64,000 bases of DNA from positions 1 through 64,000 of the forward strand of contig JAEZJM010000023.1 of NCBI GenBank assembly GCA_023415775.1. The letters are read 5' to 3'. This DNA is from Bacillota bacterium. GTDB lineage: Bacteria > Bacillota > Negativicutes > Sporomusales > UBA7701. Of this stretch, positions 8,134-16,520 are shown one piece after another (positions within the stretch are counted from its first letter, which is position 1; each line of letters begins with the position of its first letter). The notes under the pieces were generated by a model. It did not search any database. It worked only from the letters and a program-made list of their open reading frames with translations, and was not told the origin of the DNA. A program made the translations under genes and the position numbers.

Positions 8134-10029
8134 CTAAACCTTGAAATAGGGGTCGGTGTGCACGACGCCCACTTCCTTGCCTTCGGCGTCGTAGAGGTGG
8201 GTTGCGCAGGCGATGCACGGGTCGAAGGAGTGGATGGTCTTGAGGATCTCGAGCGGCTTGTCGGCCACCTTGACCTTGGTGTCGATCATACTGGCCTCGT
8301 AAGCCCCGTAGCCGGCCTTGCTGTCGCGCGGGCAGCCGTTCCAGGTTGTGGGCACGATAGCCTGGTAATTGTCGATCTTGCCGTCCTTGATAACGACCCA
8401 GTGGCCGAGCGCGCCGCGGGGCGCCTCGTTCAGGCCGACTCCTTTAGCGGTCTTAGCCCAGCTGGCCGGTTCCCACTTGACGGTGTTGGCCACGGCGGTG
8501 TCGCCGGCGCGGATATTTTTGATCAGCTTGTCGAAGAAGTATTTGTTGATATAAGCATTGAGCTGGGCTTCCAAACCGCGGACGGCGGTGCGGCCGACCA
8601 TGGTGGGCAGCCAGACTTCCGGCGGCAGACCGAGGACCTTGGAAACGGCTTCGATCTGGTCGACGACCATCTTCTCGGCCCAGGTCGGTTGGATAACGCC
8701 CTTCTTCACCTTGGTGTAAACGATGATGTAACGGGCCAGCGGGCCGACTTCGGCCATCTTGCCCTTCCATTTCGGCGTCTTGAGCCACGAGTACTTGCCC
8801 GACTCGTCGAGATACTTCCACTCCGTTTTGGTGCCTTCCTTGGGGCCGGTATAGTTCTGGGTTGTCACGCCTTCGAACGGGTGGAGATCCTTGCCGGCCT
8901 GCGGATAGTTATACCAGGAGTGCTCGACGCCCTCGGAAAGAATCGCCGGGTCGGCGTAATCCTTACCGGTCAGGTCGTGATAGACGGCGGCCGCCAGGCC
9001 CTTGCCGAAATTCTCAACAACGCCGTTGGAGCGGAGCAGCAGCTTCTTGTGGAAATCGCCGTTGGCGATGCCGGTATATGGCTCGTCGGGATAGTCGCCG
9101 TAGCCCAGCACCCGCTCTTTCGCCAGGCCGCCGCCGTCCACATAGCCCTTCTGGACGTACATATGGCCGATGGCCAGCAGGTCGGGCAGGTAGAAATAAT
9201 TGACAAGGTTGATGGCCAGCATGATCGACTGGTCGACGACGGCCAGCCGTTCGCTGTTGACCGGGGCGTTCATGTCATTCATCGAGATCGAGCACGGCAT
9301 GCCGCCTACGATGTAGTGCGGATGAGGGTTCTTGCCGCCGAACACGACGTGGGAACCGACCAGCTCGCGCTGCCGGTCGAGCATGTTGAGGTAGTGGCCG
9401 ACCGCCATGAGATGAACTTCCGGCGGCAGCAGCTGATAGTCAGGGTGATCCCACCAGTGGGCGGCAAAGATGCCGAGCTGGCCGCTTTCGACGATCTGCT
9501 TGACCTTGCCCTGGACAGCCTTATAGTAAGCGGTGGTCGCTTTGGGGAAATCTTTCGGATAAGCGTCGAAATTGAAGTCCATCGGCCCGCTGAGCGGCAG
9601 GGTGTATTTCTCGAGCACGGTGTTCTGCAGCGCGGCGGTAGCGGCCGGATCGGCCTTGAGAGCCTCGACCGGGCTGACCCAGTCGAGGGCGTGCAGGTGG
9701 TAGAAGTGGACGAGGTGGTCCTGGGCGATTTGAGTGGCACTCATGACATTGCGCATATAGTTGGCGTTCTTGGGAATCTCGATGCCCAGAGCGTCCTCGA
9801 CCGACCGCAGCGAAGCAAGCGCGTGGACGGTGGTGCAGACGCCGCAGATGCGCTGCACGAACGCCCAGGCGTCGCGCGGGTCGCGGTCCTTGAGGATCGG
9901 TTCTATTCCGCGCCAGGCGGTACCGCTCGACAGCGCGTCCTCCACCTTGCCGGTCGCTTCGTCTATCTTCAGCTCGACTCGCAGGTGGCCTTCGATGCGG
10001 GTTACGGGATCGACTACAATTCGCTTCAT
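8134..10029 (-). CDS. hyaB: [NiFe]-hydrogenase large subunit, uptake type
   Basis: This 631-residue subunit holds the NiFe site. The N-terminal motif RICGVCTTVHA (Cys62, Cys65) and the C-terminal DPCIACATH (Cys605, Cys608, His611) give the four Cys ligands. The 20-residue tail after His611 is the expected substrate of the HyaD peptidase. All four ligands are Cys, so this is not a [NiFeSe] enzyme. The start ATG overlaps the stop of the small subunit as ATGA. The protein is exported with the Tat-signal-bearing small subunit. Confidence 0.96.
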   Translation of the reverse strand: MKRIVVDPVTRIEGHLRVELKIDEATGKVEDALSSGTAWRGIEPILKDRDPRDAWAFVQRICGVCTTVHALASLRSVEDALGIEIPKNANYMRNVMSATQIAQDHLVHFYHLHALDWVSPVEALKADPAATAALQNTVLEKYTLPLSGPMDFNFDAYPKDFPKATTAYYKAVQGKVKQIVESGQLGIFAAHWWDHPDYQLLPPEVHLMAVGHYLNMLDRQRELVGSHVVFGGKNPHPHYIVGGMPCSISMNDMNAPVNSERLAVVDQSIMLAINLVNYFYLPDLLAIGHMYVQKGYVDGGGLAKERVLGYGDYPDEPYTGIANGDFHKKLLLRSNGVVENFGKGLAAAVYHDLTGKDYADPAILSEGVEHSWYNYPQAGKDLHPFEGVTTQNYTGPKEGTKTEWKYLDESGKYSWLKTPKWKGKMAEVGPLARYIIVYTKVKKGVIQPTWAEKMVVDQIEAVSKVLGLPPEVWLPTMVGRTAVRGLEAQLNAYINKYFFDKLIKNIRAGDTAVANTVKWEPASWAKTAKGVGLNEAPRGALGHWVVIKDGKIDNYQAIVPTTWNGCPRDSKAGYGAYEASMIDTKVKVADKPLEILKTIHSFDPCIACATHLYDAEGKEVGVVHTDPYFKV

Positions 10030-11126
10030 GCCTCAGGCCCCCTCACATCAGTATCTTGCTGCTTGGCCTGCTTGCTCTTCTGCATGGCCGACAGCGCTCC
10101 GTGGGCTACAACCCCGACCAGGGCCGCACCAGCGGCTACCATACCCACCTTGTCGGCGTCGGCGATCGTACCGGGCACCGGTAGATCGGGAAGCCGCTCG
10201 AAGAACGGGCCATTGTCCCAGAAATTGTTGCTGCCGCAGGCGAAACAGGGCGCCCCCGACTGAATGGGATACGACAGGCCGTTCCACCAGCGCATGTTGC
10301 CGCAGGAATTGTAAGCCACCGGACCCCGGCAGCCGACCTTGTACAGGCACCAGCCGGCCTTGGCCCCGGCGTCGTCGAACTTCTCGACGAACATGCCCGA
10401 ATCGAAGAACGGACGGCGGTAGCAGGTGTCGTGGATGCGGTTGCCGTAAAACTGCTTGGGCCGGCCCTGCGCGTCGAGAGGCGGCAGCTGGCCGAAAAGC
10501 GCGAAGTGCATGACGACGGACGTCATAACCTCGGGAATTGGCGGACAGCCCGGCACCTTGACGATCGGCTTGCCGGAGATTACGTCACTCACCGACACCG
10601 ATTTAGTCGGATTGGGCTTGGCGGCCTGGATGCCTCCCCAAGCGGCGCACGAGCCGTACTCGATAATCGCCGCGGCGCCGGCGGCGGCTTCCTTAAGCGC
10701 CGCCAGGAACGTACGGCCTCCGGTCATGCAGTGGATGCCGTTGTCCGCAAGGGGTACGCCGCCTTCGACAGCCAGAATATACTGGCCGGCGTACTTTTTC
10801 ATCAGATCCTTCAGGTGATGCTCGAACGCTTCGCCGGCAGACGCCGACAGGGTATCGCTGTACTCGAGAGAAATCATGTTCAGGACGACGTCGGACGCCA
10901 GCGGCGACTGCGAACGGATAAAAGCCTCGTCACAGCCTGTACATTCATGGCCGTGCAGCCAGATGACCGGCGGCAGCGTCTTCTTCTCGGCCGCGGCCAC
11001 CACCTTGGGCAGCATGGCCGGCGACAGTCCCAGCATACCGGTTACAACCGCGCAGGTCTTCAGGAAAGACCGCCGGCTTACGCCCCGTTTCTGGAATAAC
11101 GCCCACATTGAATCGCTATGTTCCAT
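10026..11126 (-). CDS. hyaA: [NiFe]-hydrogenase small subunit with Tat signal
   Basis: The 366-residue precursor carries a twin-arginine signal (GVSRRSFLKT, Arg18-Arg19) and the proximal cluster motif HECTGCDEAF. Further Cys residues for the medial and distal Fe-S clusters follow, and a C-terminal hydrophobic anchor (about residues 325-345) ends the protein. The ATG at 11126 follows a strong GGGGGAGGGG. The upstream in-frame start at 11207 is rejected because it would bury the Tat signal. The complex should face the cell exterior, with electrons passing to the cytochrome b subunit. Confidence 0.95.
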   Translation of the reverse strand: MEHSDSMWALFQKRGVSRRSFLKTCAVVTGMLGLSPAMLPKVVAAAEKKTLPPVIWLHGHECTGCDEAFIRSQSPLASDVVLNMISLEYSDTLSASAGEAFEHHLKDLMKKYAGQYILAVEGGVPLADNGIHCMTGGRTFLAALKEAAAGAAAIIEYGSCAAWGGIQAAKPNPTKSVSVSDVISGKPIVKVPGCPPIPEVMTSVVMHFALFGQLPPLDAQGRPKQFYGNRIHDTCYRRPFFDSGMFVEKFDDAGAKAGWCLYKVGCRGPVAYNSCGNMRWWNGLSYPIQSGAPCFACGSNNFWDNGPFFERLPDLPVPGTIADADKVGMVAAGAALVGVVAHGALSAMQKSKQAKQQDTDVRGPEA

Positions 11127-11373
11127 ATGCACCCCTCCCCCTAATAAAAAGAAATTAAAATCGGTGTTCCCCGTCCGGCGCCAACATTGCACGATTATTG
11201 CCGCCAAGACAAAAAAGCGGGAATCTTCTTTATTCTCAACTTAATCGTACCAGAGAAAAGGCCGCGGCTGAACGAGGTAAATTTTTATGAAGATATAGGC
11301 GTTCTTTATCCCCCCCAGGGAGGGGGGCATAAGCAAAACTAATGGCATGGGTTACCATGTCATTGCGCCAAAC

Positions 11374-12357
11374 TCAACGCCCGCAGGCGCACCACGGCTC
11401 CTCGGCCAGGTAGTCGCCGTCCGAATAATAATAAGCCCTGGCTCGGCAACCGCCGCAAATATCGCCGTAGCCGCAGCGTCCGCAGCCGTCCTTGAGGGGC
11501 TGATGGCGCAGCGCGTCGAAAAGGGTGCTGTCCCGCCAGATAGCGTCGAAGGGCGCCTCGCGAACGTTGCCGGCCTTCAGCGGCAAGTACGGGCAGGGAT
11601 GCACGTCGCCGCCCGGCAGAATAACGCAGTAAGTGGTGCCTGCGAGGCAGCCCTTCGTGAAACGCATCGGGATGCCTTTCTGCCTGGCGATGCGCATGAA
11701 CTGAGGGGCGCAGGTGGGTTTGAGCTCGATGGGCACCTCGGCCTGCTTGGCGAGAATCCTTTCCAGCAGCGCTTCGTACTGCCGGGTTTTGAGGGTCGTT
11801 TCCTCGATATCTTTCCCCCGGCCGGTGGGCACGAGGAAAAAGATGTGGTGCGCCACCGCCCCCAGCTCCACCGCCAGATCGGTTATTGCCGTAACTTCCT
11901 CCTCGTTCCAGGTCATTACGGTGGTATGGATCTGGAACGGCAGGCCTACTTCACGGCAGGCGGCAATGCCCTTCATCGTCTCTTCCCACGCCCCTTCGTA
12001 CCCGCGGAACCAGTCGTGCTTCGCCTTGTCGCGGCTGTCGAGACTTATGCCGGCGCACGCCGCTCCCGCTTCCTTTAATCTGGCGGCTGTCTCCGAGGTA
12101 ATGAGGATGCCGTTGGTGCCGAGCACCGGCCTGAGACCGAGCTTCTTGGCGTAGGCGATAAGTTCGTAAATGTCGGGGCGGATGAGCGGCTCGCCGCCGC
12201 TGAAGACCATGATTTTGAAACCGGCGCGGGCGATCTCCTCCAGCAGCTTCTTGCCTTCGGCCGTCGTCAGCTCGCCGCTTTCGGCGGCGCCGGCGTCGCG
12301 GTAGCAGTGCACGCAGCTGAGGTTGCAGGCCCGGGTCGTATTCCAGGATATAATCAT
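11374..12357 (-). CDS. Radical SAM protein, AhbD/NirJ2 type
   Basis: The 327-residue enzyme has the radical SAM motif CNLSCVHCY near residue 11 and a C-terminal Cys-rich SPASM-like region (HPCPYLP, CGRCGYGDICGGCR). N-terminal MIISWNTTRACN and the overall pattern match what I know as NirJ2/AhbD of the siroheme-dependent heme route, where AhbD turns Fe-coproporphyrin III into heme. The ATG at 12357 has GGAAGGAG upstream. A longer open frame runs on into the upstream gene in another register and is discarded. The position before the hydrogenase genes suggests heme supply for the cytochrome b. A heme d1-related role is an alternative. Confidence 0.75.
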   Translation of the reverse strand: MIISWNTTRACNLSCVHCYRDAGAAESGELTTAEGKKLLEEIARAGFKIMVFSGGEPLIRPDIYELIAYAKKLGLRPVLGTNGILITSETAARLKEAGAACAGISLDSRDKAKHDWFRGYEGAWEETMKGIAACREVGLPFQIHTTVMTWNEEEVTAITDLAVELGAVAHHIFFLVPTGRGKDIEETTLKTRQYEALLERILAKQAEVPIELKPTCAPQFMRIARQKGIPMRFTKGCLAGTTYCVILPGGDVHPCPYLPLKAGNVREAPFDAIWRDSTLFDALRHQPLKDGCGRCGYGDICGGCRARAYYYSDGDYLAEEPWCACGR

Positions 12358-12364
12358 GGCGGGC

Positions 12365-13537
12365 TTACTCCTTCCAGTCGGCCAGATAACAGGCCGGATC
12401 CTCGCCCCATAAGTTGCCGGTGGCCGCCTCGGCCCTGATGCGGCAGCCGCCGCACAGGCTCTTGTAACGGCACTCGCCGCAGCGGCCCTCGAGGTGGCCG
12501 GCCTTGTCGCGGAGTTTGAGGAGGAACTCGTCCTGGCTCTTCTGCCAGATGGCGCTGAACGGTTTCTCGCGTACATTGCCGAGGGTGGCGTGGCCCCAGA
12601 ACTGACAGGCATGCACATCGCCGCGCGGATCGACATTGGCCATCTTCTCGCCGGCCGAGCAGCCGCCGTGCATCGCGAGCAGATTCTTTATCTCCTCCAC
12701 CCGTTCCGGCTGGGTGCGTTCGATATGCTGGAGGATATAGATGCCGTCGGCGTGGTTGTCGGTGGTGAGAATCTCCACCTCCACCCCCCGGCGGTTAAAG
12801 TCGAGCGTCTTCTCGATTAAGAGATCAATGGTCTGCCGCTTCTCCTCGGCGGTGGTGTCCAGGTCGGCCATTTCTTTGCCGCGGCCGGCGTAGACGAGAT
12901 GGTACATGCAGAAGCGGGCGATCTTCTCCCGCTCCACCAGGTCGAGGATTTCCGGCAGGGTATGGCGGTTGAGCTTGTTGACGGTGAAGCGGACACCGGT
13001 CTTGTTGCCGGCGGCCAGCGAATTTCTGATGCCCTGCAGCGTTTCGGCGAAACAGCCCTTGCGGCCGCGGAAAAAGTCGTGCACCTCTTCGTTGCCGTCG
13101 ATGCTGATGCCCACGTACTGGAAGCCGGTTTCCTTGATCTTGCGGGCCACCTCGGGAGTGATGAGCGTACCGTTCGTCGAGATGACGGGGCGGATGCCCT
13201 TGGCCACGGCATAAGCGCCCAGCTCGAACAGGTCTTCGCGGATGAGCGGCTCGCCGCCGGAAAAGAGCAGCACCGGCACCTTCATCGCCGCGAGGTCGTC
13301 GATAAACACCTTGGCTTCGGCGGTGGTCAGCTCGCCCTTGTAAGCGCGGTCCTCCGCTTCGATATAGCAGTGGCGGCAGCTCAGGTTGCAGCGGTTGGTC
13401 ATGTTCCATACAACGATGGGAGTAGCGTCAGACGAGAACTGCAGCATGTGGGGCGGCAGATCGCGGGAGCTGCGGCCGTACTTGACGATATCGGAAATGG
13501 TCGCCGTGCCGCAGAGTAATTTAGTACAACCAATCAT
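12365..13537 (-). CDS. Radical SAM protein, AhbC/NirJ1 type
   Basis: The 390-residue protein starts with MIGCTKLLCGTATISD, a segment typical of AhbC/NirJ1. The radical SAM motif CNLSCRHCY follows near residue 53, with GGEPLIRED and a C-terminal Cys cluster (CGECRYKSLCGGCR). AhbC deacetylates 12,18-didecarboxysiroheme to Fe-coproporphyrin III. It overlaps the ferredoxin gene by an ATGA and precedes the AhbD-type gene by seven bases, so the three are cotranscribed. Siroheme decarboxylase genes (ahbA/ahbB) are not in this window. Confidence 0.78.
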   Translation of the reverse strand: MIGCTKLLCGTATISDIVKYGRSSRDLPPHMLQFSSDATPIVVWNMTNRCNLSCRHCYIEAEDRAYKGELTTAEAKVFIDDLAAMKVPVLLFSGGEPLIREDLFELGAYAVAKGIRPVISTNGTLITPEVARKIKETGFQYVGISIDGNEEVHDFFRGRKGCFAETLQGIRNSLAAGNKTGVRFTVNKLNRHTLPEILDLVEREKIARFCMYHLVYAGRGKEMADLDTTAEEKRQTIDLLIEKTLDFNRRGVEVEILTTDNHADGIYILQHIERTQPERVEEIKNLLAMHGGCSAGEKMANVDPRGDVHACQFWGHATLGNVREKPFSAIWQKSQDEFLLKLRDKAGHLEGRCGECRYKSLCGGCRIRAEAATGNLWGEDPACYLADWKE

Positions 13538-14550
13538 TCGTTATCCTCCGTGTTTTGCGGTAATATACTCCGGCTGGTGTTTTTCAGCAGGCATTCGATG
13601 CAGACCGGCTGATTGCCGACCGGCTGGTAGACCTGGCCGCAGCTCTGGCAGAGGGGCAGGTCGCGTCTGGCTACGTGATAAGGCTCCGGCTGCCCGGGAA
13701 AAGCCACCGCCAGCGCGCCCTGCGGGCAGTGGGCGGCGCAGAGGCCGCAGCCCGTGCAGCGCCCCGGTCGATGGTAAAAATCGAGGGCGGTGCCGTGGTC
13801 TTCGGCGGTAAGAGCCTTGTTAGGACAGATCCTGATGCACAGGCCGCAGGCCAGGCAAGCTTCGCCGATGGTCATAGCGGCAAAAAGAGACGACGGCGTT
13901 GCGAACTTGAACGCGCCGGCGTAGCTGACGAACCAATCCTGCCGCGGCAGGCGCTCGCCGCCGCCGGCGCCCGCGGCCACCACCTCGCGGACGGTGTCGA
14001 CCGTCGCTCCGAGGAGGGAGGCAAAAAACGCCCGGCGCGATATAGGCCGTTCCTTCGCCGTCTGGCGCGCGGCTTCTTCGCCCCGCAGAACGGCGGGCTT
14101 GCCGGCCGATAACAGCAGGCGGTTCGTTTCGGCGAGCGTCGCCTCCAGATGGGCCGCCACCACCGGCCTGCAGGCCGCACAGGCGGCATCGTCCACGGCA
14201 AGCTGCCGGCCGCCGTCCTTGCCACTGCCGGCCATCGCCAGCAGCAGGCGGCCGTCGAGGAAGCCCAGGCAAGGCCAGGGGCTGTCCTCCCGCTGTCGCC
14301 GGCAGGCCAGCGCCAACGGCGCGGCCGGATCAGCCAAAGCCTTGTCCAGGGGGGCGCGGGGAAAACTCTCGCCCGTCACCGCGTCGGCCGGGCAGACCGT
14401 AAGGCACAGCCCGCAGTCGGTGCAGCGGCCGGTGTCGACAGCAAGGCTGTCGTCGACGCACCCGTATGGGCAGGCCGAGGCGCAGCGCCGGCACTGCATG
14501 CGCTTGTAGTTATCGTTAAGGCACAGTTGGCGGTCGACAGCCACCGGCAT
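13534..14550 (-). CDS. Polyferredoxin-like 4Fe-4S protein
   Basis: The 338-residue protein has two N-terminal clusters (CRRCASACPYGC, CTDCGLCLTVCP) and a middle domain with a CAAC. Two more clusters follow (CLACGLCIRICP, CTGCGLCAAHCP), then a C-terminal zinc-ribbon-like pair (CQSCG, CIEC). Near residues 176-196 a hydrophobic stretch after SRRAF looks Tat-like but is internal. It is probably a cytoplasmic electron carrier for the radical SAM enzymes or the hydrogenase, judged by context alone. The start at 14550 has AGGAGG six bases upstream. An upstream in-frame start lacks one. Confidence 0.7.
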   Translation of the reverse strand: MPVAVDRQLCLNDNYKRMQCRRCASACPYGCVDDSLAVDTGRCTDCGLCLTVCPADAVTGESFPRAPLDKALADPAAPLALACRRQREDSPWPCLGFLDGRLLLAMAGSGKDGGRQLAVDDAACAACRPVVAAHLEATLAETNRLLLSAGKPAVLRGEEAARQTAKERPISRRAFFASLLGATVDTVREVVAAGAGGGERLPRQDWFVSYAGAFKFATPSSLFAAMTIGEACLACGLCIRICPNKALTAEDHGTALDFYHRPGRCTGCGLCAAHCPQGALAVAFPGQPEPYHVARRDLPLCQSCGQVYQPVGNQPVCIECLLKNTSRSILPQNTEDNE

Positions 14551-14673
14551 AGTATTCCTCCTCGCGAGGAAATAGATAAGAAAAGGCGGCTTCCGGTCAC
14601 GAAAGCAGCCTCGGAATATTGACCTCGATCCCGGGAAGGTCCCGCCTGCCCGGCTTTTACGCATAGGCTAGGT

Positions 14674-14880
14674 TTAGGACGGCTTCCCCTGATCCTTGGC
14701 GGGGGGCGCTTCCAGAGCGGTGGCTTTATGAATTTCTTCCTTAACGCCGTTTGTCTCCTCTTTAAAGCCGCGGATGCTCTTACCGATCGCCTTGCCTACC
14801 TCCGGCAGTTTCGACGGCCCAAAGACGACGAGGACGATAACAAGCACCAGTATCAGTTCGGTCATGCCGATATTGAACAT
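14674..14880 (-). CDS. tatA: Sec-independent translocase subunit TatA
   Basis: The 68-residue protein has the classic layout: a short N-terminus with Glu at about residue 8, one membrane helix, the FGPSKLPEVGKAIGKSIRGFK amphipathic hinge, and a polar tail. TatA forms the protein-conducting part of the twin-arginine system. Placement just upstream of the cluster that encodes a Tat-dependent hydrogenase small subunit suggests a dedicated or shared exporter. No tatC is in the window. Confidence 0.93.
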   Translation of the reverse strand: MFNIGMTELILVLVIVLVVFGPSKLPEVGKAIGKSIRGFKEETNGVKEEIHKATALEAPPAKDQGKPS

Positions 14881-14945
14881 AATAAGCCTCCTCTCTGATA
14901 ATTACATTATCGCAAACAGGACAACTTTAGACAATGAATATTTTC

Positions 14946-16496
14946 TTATGCCGCAATAAACGGGGCCGCACTCCTGCTAAGTTCCTTCAGCCGGTCGTCG
15001 CCCCGGAAGCGGATCACGCCCGCCTTCCTCACCGCTTCGGCCAGCGCATCGCGCAGCGTCAGGAAAGTATTGGTGTGACGGGCGGCCGCCTTGATCATGT
15101 CGTAGCCGTCGCCGCCGGCAATGAGGAAATCGCTCACAGCCACCAGATAAGTCTTATCGGCTGCCAGCAAGCTGCCGTCGGCCATGGTCGCAGCCGCCAC
15201 CCGCCGGCCGGACGGGGCCGCGGCGCGGTAATCGACCGTCAGGCCGGAGAACTGGAGCGCGCCGAACTTGGCATTGGCGATGCCATACTCGAGAGCGGCC
15301 AGCACCTGGGCGCCGGTCATCTCGGCCACGTACAGGTCGTTGTCGAACGGCATCACCGCGTACATATCGCCGAGGGTGACGGTCCCCGCCGTCAGCCCGG
15401 TCCTCAGGCCGCCGCCGTTGCACAGGGCGATGTCCGCCTTGGCGGCTTGGCGCATCGCGTCGGTCGCCCACTGCCCAAGCGGCGAAAGCTGGTAGCGGTC
15501 GTGGGGCAGGGCAATCTCAGCCCGGCCGAGGACAAGCCCCTTTACAGGCGCGATCTCGCTTTGCGCCGCGGCGATGATCGCCGCCACCTGCCTATCGGGG
15601 GCGAAGCCGGGCGGCACATCCCTCACTTCGGCCGTCGCGCCGAGCACTTCCCTGCTCGCGGCGCTATACGCAAGGCGGACGGCCGCGACTGAACGGCCGT
15701 TATAGTAGGCCTGCACCAGCGGCACGCCGGACACCTTGCCGGCCACCTTCAGATGGGAATGCCCGCTGACGACGGCGGCCAGGTCGCCTTCCGCCGCCGC
15801 GGCCAGGTCGGCCGCCTCGCCGGTCGGCGGTTCACCCGGATAGCTGGCCAGGTGGGCGAGGGCGACGATAATATCCGCGCCCCGCGCCTTCAGCTCGGGG
15901 ACCAACGCTTTCAGCGCCGTCGCCGGGTCGGCGAAAACAAAGCTCTCCACATTCCGCGGGTTGGTGGTCACAGCCGTATCGGGGGTTGTGAACCCGACGA
16001 CGGCGATCCTAATCCCCGCCCGCTCCAGGATGACGTACGGCGGAACCAGGTCGGCCCGCCGGCCGCCGCTCTTGTCGAGGATGTTGGCGGATACCATCGG
16101 GAAAGCGGCCTGCGTCATGCGTTCCTTCAGCACATCCAGCCCCCAGTCGAATTCGTGATTGCCCAGGGCCATGGCGTCGAAGCCCACCGCATTCATCACC
16201 TCGACCACCGTTTTGCCGTACAGCAGGTTGGAATCGGGAGTGCCCTGAAACATGTCGCCGGCGCTCAGGATGAGCGTGCCGGCCGGATTCTTGGCCCGCT
16301 CCGCCCTGAGGTAAGCGGCCAGCGCGGCCGCGCCGGGGTTTTTGCCTTCGGCGGCCAGGGCGCCGTGAAAGTCGTTGACCGTCAGGATGTCGAGACGGAC
16401 CACACCCGGTTGGGGCGCCGCGGCGGCGCCGGTCAGCGAAAGCGCCAGAGCCAGAACCAGAAGAACGGCCGCCAGGCGACGGAAACGGGTTATCAT
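14946..16496 (-). CDS. Secreted 5'-nucleotidase/2',3'-cyclic phosphodiesterase family protein (UshA-like)
   Basis: The 516-residue protein has a signal peptide (about residues 1-28) and a calcineurin-like metallophosphatase domain with VNDFHG, SAGDMFQGT, GNHEFDWG and GHSHLK, which supply the metal ligands. A C-terminal 5'-nucleotidase domain includes NGGGLRTGL and GGDGYDM. It should hydrolyse nucleotides or related phosphoesters outside the cytoplasmic membrane. The ATG at 16496 has AGGAGG nine bases upstream, so an in-frame TTG at 16520 is rejected. It follows the sensor kinase by 24 bases and may be under its control. Confidence 0.88.
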   Translation of the reverse strand: MITRFRRLAAVLLVLALALSLTGAAAAPQPGVVRLDILTVNDFHGALAAEGKNPGAAALAAYLRAERAKNPAGTLILSAGDMFQGTPDSNLLYGKTVVEVMNAVGFDAMALGNHEFDWGLDVLKERMTQAAFPMVSANILDKSGGRRADLVPPYVILERAGIRIAVVGFTTPDTAVTTNPRNVESFVFADPATALKALVPELKARGADIIVALAHLASYPGEPPTGEAADLAAAAEGDLAAVVSGHSHLKVAGKVSGVPLVQAYYNGRSVAAVRLAYSAASREVLGATAEVRDVPPGFAPDRQVAAIIAAAQSEIAPVKGLVLGRAEIALPHDRYQLSPLGQWATDAMRQAAKADIALCNGGGLRTGLTAGTVTLGDMYAVMPFDNDLYVAEMTGAQVLAALEYGIANAKFGALQFSGLTVDYRAAAPSGRRVAAATMADGSLLAADKTYLVAVSDFLIAGGDGYDMIKAAARHTNTFLTLRDALAEAVRKAGVIRFRGDDRLKELSRSAAPFIAA

Positions 16497-16520
16497 CAGC
16501 GAATACCTCCTAATTGGCAA

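Noticed and set aside
8134..10029. [NiFeSe] type for the hydrogenase large subunit
   Set aside because: The C-terminal motif has Cys at both positions and no in-frame UGA. Only the small protein at the operon end shows one.
8062..10263. 733-codon open frame on the plus strand
   Set aside because: It lies opposite the hydrogenase large and small subunits, whose motifs are unmistakable. Long antisense frames are common in this G+C-rich DNA.
12358..12636. N-terminal extension of the AhbD/NirJ2-type gene
   Set aside because: The extra residues are Ser/Ala/Arg-rich and come from the upstream ahbC-type gene read in another frame. The true start has a binding site and the family N-terminus.
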